From assembly GCF_019801145.1 (NCBI RefSeq), contig NZ_JAHVJQ010000002.1, forward strand, positions 528,852 through 592,851: a DNA stretch of 64,000 bases, given 5' to 3'. Source of the stretch: Leisingera aquaemixtae. GTDB taxonomy: Bacteria; Pseudomonadota; Alphaproteobacteria; Rhodobacterales; Rhodobacteraceae. Shown here piece by piece: positions 60,996 to 64,000 of this stretch (positions are counted from its first letter, which is position 1; every line of letters begins with the position of its first letter). The notes beneath the pieces were generated by a model. That model saw only the letters and a list, made by a program, of their open reading frames with translations, searched no databases and was not told the DNA's origin. A program made the position numbers and the translations under genes.

Positions 60996-61565
60996 TTAGC
61001 TTCCCGCCGCCGCTTCCTTGGCCATCCGGCGCTCGTATTTGCGGCGCAGAACCTTCAGCCGCGGTTCCCAGTCATAACGGGGATCCTCGGTGGTGGCCGA
61101 CCAGTAGAGCTTGCCGCCGTAGCGCCAGGGGTCGAGCACGATGCCCTCGTAAATGCCGTCGCCCTTGGCCGCGATCACCGCGGTCGAGTGGTCGATGCGG
61201 AAATCGCTTTTCGGCTCGGCGATGGCCCGCAGCATGGACAGTGTCCGGAAGTTTTCCTGATTGAGGCGCGCTTCCATGTCCTCGGCATAATGCACGCAGA
61301 CGCCGCGGTCCTTCACACCGCTGTTCACCAGCGTGTTGTGGATGATCGGCGAGGTGGTGACATCATATTGCTCGGCCAGCTGCGCAGAGTAGCTGTAGGC
61401 GATCTCTGCCGCGCGGCGGGCCTCCCCCGGGTCGACCTCAGGGCCCATGGACTGCAGAGCGAGGGATAGCGCCTCGACATCATTCCTGGTGGCAGTGGGG
61501 GCGGCGGTGCAGCCAGCCAGTGCGGCGGCGGCCAGCATCATCAGGGACGCAAAAAAGGATTTCAT
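60996..61565 (-). CDS. Lipoprotein of unknown function, possible transglutaminase-like triad
   Basis: 189 residues. Signal peptide MKSFFASLMMLAAAALAGC with lipobox LAGC, lipidated Cys19. The mature part holds RGVCVHYAEDMEARL, DHSTAVIAAKGDGIY and GIVLDPWRYGGKLYW. The order Cys at a helix start, His on a strand, Asp before Pro is the pattern of transglutaminase-like cysteine hydrolases; this assignment is my inference. Start could be ATG 61568 or 61565. It is divergent from msrP across 275 bases which show no further gene. Confidence 0.75.
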   Translation of the reverse strand: MKSFFASLMMLAAAALAGCTAAPTATRNDVEALSLALQSMGPEVDPGEARRAAEIAYSYSAQLAEQYDVTTSPIIHNTLVNSGVKDRGVCVHYAEDMEARLNQENFRTLSMLRAIAEPKSDFRIDHSTAVIAAKGDGIYEGIVLDPWRYGGKLYWSATTEDPRYDWEPRLKVLRRKYERRMAKEAAAGS

Positions 61566-61840
61566 CATGGTCTGCCCGAAGCGGTTTTGATTTCCAGCCA
61601 GCATAATGAATTTGCGTGCGGGGTGCAGCGGGGAATTTTCCGGCGCTGGGGAGTCTCCGGCCGGCATGTCGGGGATGCCTTCACATTCGCGTCAGGAGGG
61701 GCGCCTGCCGACGGATTTTCGCGGATACTGGCAGGGCTTGCAACGTTACATGCCTCTCGCGCAGTCGTGACAGGATATGTTTTGGGTTTTGCGCGCGGGA
61801 CCGTTACCTGAACAGGGACCCGCAATATCAGGAGACGCAG

Positions 61841-62746
61841 ATGGCGCGCCGCTGGACAAATGATCTGACCCTTGCCGATGCCACCCCGGAGGCGGCGTTC
61901 TGGAATCGGCGCCAAATCATGGCGGGTCTGGCGGGTTCAGGGCTTACTGCGGCGCTGGGCGGCCGGGCGCGGGCAGACGAAGGGCTTGAGCCCAACAGCT
62001 GGGAAGAGGTGACCAGCTACTGCAACTTCTACGAATTCGGCACCGGCAAAAGCGATCCCGCCGCCTATGCCGGGCGGATGACCACGACGCCGTGGAGTGT
62101 CAGGATCGACGGTCTGGTGGACAGGCCGGGCGACTATTCCTTTGAGCAGATCCTGGGGGAGATGACACTGGAGGAGCGCATCTACCGCTTCCGCTGTGTC
62201 GAGGCCTGGTCGATGGTGGTGCCCTGGCAGGGGTTTGAGCTGGCCGATCTGCTGGATCTCGCAGGCGTGCAGAGCGGGGCCGAATATGTGGGCTTCGAAA
62301 CCCTCTACCGCCCGTCGGAGATGCCCGGCACCGCCTATAAGGTGCTCGACTGGCCCTACCGCGAAGGCCTGCGCCTGGATGAGGCGATGCATCCGCTGAC
62401 GATCATGGCCACCGGCATCTTCGGCAAGCCGCTGCCAAACCAAAACGGTGCGCCGCTGCGGCTGGTGGTGCCGTGGAAATACGGCTTCAAGTCGATCAAG
62501 TCGGTGGTGCGGATCACCCTGACAGACAAGGAGCCGCCCGCCAGCTGGAACATGGCCAATCCGCGCGAGTACGGTTTCTACAGCAATGTGAACCCCAATG
62601 TCTCGCACCCGCGCTGGAGCCAGGCCAGCGAGCGCCGCATCGGCGGCGGCTTGTTCGCCAAGCGGCAGCCGACGCTGATGTTCAACGGATACGGCCAGGA
62701 GGTCGCGCCGATGTACGACGGCATGGACCTGGCCGAGTACTTCTGA
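61841..62746 (+). CDS. msrP: Methionine sulfoxide reductase catalytic subunit MsrP (YedY)
   Basis: 301 residues. Molybdopterin enzyme that repairs oxidised methionines of periplasmic proteins. Tat signal NRRQIMAGLAGSG (twin Arg at 23-24). The Mo-ligating cysteine is Cys119 in YRFRCVEAWSMVVPW. Later PNQNGAPLRLVVPWKYGFKS is typical. Start ATG 61841 with AGGAGA 7 bases upstream; the frame to 61616 has no support. The membrane partner msrQ follows after 13 bases. Confidence 0.96.
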   Translation: MARRWTNDLTLADATPEAAFWNRRQIMAGLAGSGLTAALGGRARADEGLEPNSWEEVTSYCNFYEFGTGKSDPAAYAGRMTTTPWSVRIDGLVDRPGDYSFEQILGEMTLEERIYRFRCVEAWSMVVPWQGFELADLLDLAGVQSGAEYVGFETLYRPSEMPGTAYKVLDWPYREGLRLDEAMHPLTIMATGIFGKPLPNQNGAPLRLVVPWKYGFKSIKSVVRITLTDKEPPASWNMANPREYGFYSNVNPNVSHPRWSQASERRIGGGLFAKRQPTLMFNGYGQEVAPMYDGMDLAEYF

Positions 62747-62759
62747 GGAGGCCTGCGGC

Positions 62760-63383
62760 ATGGGACCGGTGAACCAGCTGCTCCGCCGCCTTCCAGTCTG
62801 GGCGGTCTACCTGGCCGGGATGCTGCCCGCACCCTGGCTGTTTTACCTGGGAGCAACCGGCGGCCTTGGGGTGGAGCCGATCAAGGCGCTGGAGCATGAA
62901 TACGGGGAGTTGGCGCTGCAGCTGCTGATCCTGACGCTGGCCATATCCCCGCTGCGCCGGCTCGTTGGGCTGAACCTGATGAAGTTCCGCCGCGCCATCG
63001 GGCTCTTGTGCTCTTTCTATGTGCTTTGCCATCTGCTGGTCTGGCTGGTGCTGGACGTGCAGATCCCTGAACAGATCCTGGCGGATATTGCCAAGCGCCC
63101 CTACATCACCATCGGCATGGCGGCTTTTGTCCTGTTGCTGCCGCTGGCGCTGACCTCCAACAACCTTTCGGTCCGGCGCCTGGGGCGGGCCTGGCCGCGG
63201 CTGCACCGCCTGACCTACGCGGCTGCCGTGCTGGGCGCGGTGCATTTCGTGATGCTGGTGAAGGGGTTTCAGATCGAGCCGCTGATCTACCTGGGGCTGG
63301 TGCTGGGGCTGCTTGCCCTGCGCTTGCCGGCCTTCGGGCGTGTTGGGCGGAGGCACTCTCCAAAAATGTCCGGCCGGGCGTAG
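62760..63383 (+). CDS. msrQ: Heme membrane subunit MsrQ (YedZ)
   Basis: 207 residues, six hydrophobic helices, ferric-reductase-like fold. Supplies electrons from the quinone pool to MsrP. Marks: ALQLLILTLAISPLRRLVGL, FRRAIGLLCSFYVLCHLLVW (heme histidine) and RLHRLTYAAAVLGAVHFVML (two histidines). Directly downstream of msrP with GAGGAGG ahead of the start. Confidence 0.95.
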   Translation: MGPVNQLLRRLPVWAVYLAGMLPAPWLFYLGATGGLGVEPIKALEHEYGELALQLLILTLAISPLRRLVGLNLMKFRRAIGLLCSFYVLCHLLVWLVLDVQIPEQILADIAKRPYITIGMAAFVLLLPLALTSNNLSVRRLGRAWPRLHRLTYAAAVLGAVHFVMLVKGFQIEPLIYLGLVLGLLALRLPAFGRVGRRHSPKMSGRA

Positions 63384-63680
63384 GCGCTGGCCGGCCGCAT
63401 CCGCCTCCGAAAAGGCCAGCAGGCGTTGCTGGGCCTTCTGCGCTACCTCAGTGTTTCTGGCGCTTTGCGGTTCTGAGATTTCGATTCCTGCGTTTTGGTC
63501 TGTGGATATCCGGCTTGAGTCTGTGGGTAAGCTGTGTTGGCGGCTGTTGGGGGCTGGGGCGGGGTTTCTGGGGTCTGGGAAGCGGGTCAGTGTTTCTGAC
63601 TTTGTTTTGGTGCAAGTTGTTGATTTTGTTTGATTTGCGATTTTTCTTTTCGGAATTCTGCGATTTTGTTGATTTTGGGG
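63384..63680. other. Gene-free, T-rich region upstream of the rRNA operon
   Basis: No gene seen. From about 63590 to 63680 the plus strand is strikingly T-rich (repeats of GATTTTG/TTGATTTTG), while the flanks are GC-rich. Such AT-rich DNA before rRNA promoters can act as an UP element or bind Fis-like proteins. Confidence 0.5.
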
Positions 63681-63709
63681 TTGCGGGTCCCCGGGGGTAT
63701 CCGTAAAAG
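63681..63709 (+). promoter_or_regulatory. Candidate rRNA operon promoter
   Basis: -35 TTGCGG (63681-63686), 17-base GC-rich spacer, -10 TAAAAG (63704-63709), followed by the GC-rich discriminator CCCCCTCACC. Position (about 175 bases before boxA) and T-rich upstream DNA fit an rrn promoter, though both boxes are imperfect. Confidence 0.45.
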
Positions 63710-64000
63710 CCCCCTCACCGGCGGCGCTGAGGCGCCACGGAGACACACCGGACGGGACGGCGGCGACGCTGAACGGCACGGGAAACACGCTGGAGAGACG
63801 GCGGCATCTGAGGATTAAGCGAGGCGGGCGCGCCGGAAGATTGGCGCATCGGTCTGGTTTTTGGCCTTCGGGTGGCAGTTTTGCTCTTTGACATTGATGG
63901 ATGACTGAAGAGATATGCGGGCGGTTTGGGTTCATTTCGATGGATCAGCCTACTGTATATCGCGCTCATAGGGTTTTGCCCGATGATTGAGTGTCAGCTT
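63710..64000 (+). other. Leader of a 16S-23S-5S rRNA operon; 16S lies beyond the edge
   Basis: Contains boxA TGCTCTTTGACA at 63882-63893 and the segment around GAGATATGCGGGCGGTTTGG and TTTCGATGGATCAG that I recognise as the pre-16S leader of Rhodobacteraceae. The window stops in GTGTCAGCTT before the mature 16S start. No protein gene is present. Confidence 0.8.
63882..63893 (+). promoter_or_regulatory. boxA antitermination site of the rRNA operon
   Basis: TGCTCTTTGACA differs from the E. coli rrn boxA (TGCTCTTTAACA) at one base. Recruits NusB-S10 for antitermination of rRNA transcripts. Confidence 0.88.

Noticed and set aside
1..64000. Insertion sequences, integrases, phage genes, CRISPR arrays
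   Set aside because: Searched by eye on both strands; no transposase, integrase, terminal repeats or spaced repeats were recognised.

Overview
The window is a chromosomal segment of an alphaproteobacterium, most probably a marine Rhodobacteraceae of the Roseobacter group (Leisingera/Phaeobacter/Ruegeria-like). This is judged from gene content and protein style, not from a database search. The evidence is high GC, a DUF3035 lipoprotein beside lspA, a DnaE-independent set of housekeeping genes in Rhodobacterales style, a two-domain ALDH16 enzyme, saccharopine-pathway lysine catabolism, several RTX calcium-binding proteins, msrPQ, and iron-box-like palindromes next to a ferric-iron ABC transporter. 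No insertion sequence, phage, plasmid or CRISPR signature was seen. Almost all sequence is coding.

Layout. 1-6.9 kb: end of purH, lspA, a DUF3035 lipoprotein, an M16 peptidase pair (catalytic plus inactive partner) and pnp. 6.9-11.5 kb: two divergent family 2 glycosyltransferases, a 1-Cys peroxiredoxin and an aldehyde dehydrogenase. 11.5-13.2 kb: AzlCD branched-chain amino acid exporter divergent from an XRE-cupin regulator, with palindromes between them. 13.2-20.4 kb: RluA-type pseudouridine synthase, truB, an accessory block of three acidic RTX proteins and a DUF1643 protein, then rpsO. 20.5-29.3 kb: ALDH16-deoC operon, divergent mutL, rmuC, a membrane adenylate cyclase and a DUF3775 protein. 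29.3-33 kb: a tightly overlapped lysine/saccharopine operon with an embedded SemiSWEET-like transporter, GST and histidine phosphatase. 33-38 kb: M20 amidohydrolase, a stand-alone WGR protein, a MAPEG protein, and a response regulator/hybrid histidine kinase pair.

38-48 kb is one transport-and-activation cluster. An acyl-CoA ligase, a complete Liv-type ABC transporter (LivG, H, M, K, F) and a PaaK-like CoA ligase form one directional unit, interrupted by unusual small genes. These include two bridging micro-ORFs whose starts and stops overlap or abut those of their neighbours. 48-52 kb holds a ferric-iron ABC permease, a CobW-type GTPase and the iron-binding protein. Both transporter genes carry the same palindrome type upstream.

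52-64 kb: rpmJ, tRNA-Val(GAC), N-formylglutamate amidohydrolase, dinB with a zinc-ribbon extension, a NUDIX hydrolase, pyrF, clpB behind a heat-shock-like promoter, an SDR that has lost its YxxxK pair, a 35-residue membrane ORF coupled to a VTT-domain protein, a lipoprotein with a possible Cys-His-Asp triad, msrPQ, and finally the promoter and boxA leader of a ribosomal RNA operon. The 16S gene itself lies just beyond the right edge.

The most novel-looking items are the micro-ORFs and antisense small gene within the liv cluster, the 35-residue ORF ahead of the VTT gene, the SemiSWEET inside the saccharopine operon, and the RTX block splitting truB from rpsO. All functional statements are read from sequence motifs and family knowledge.
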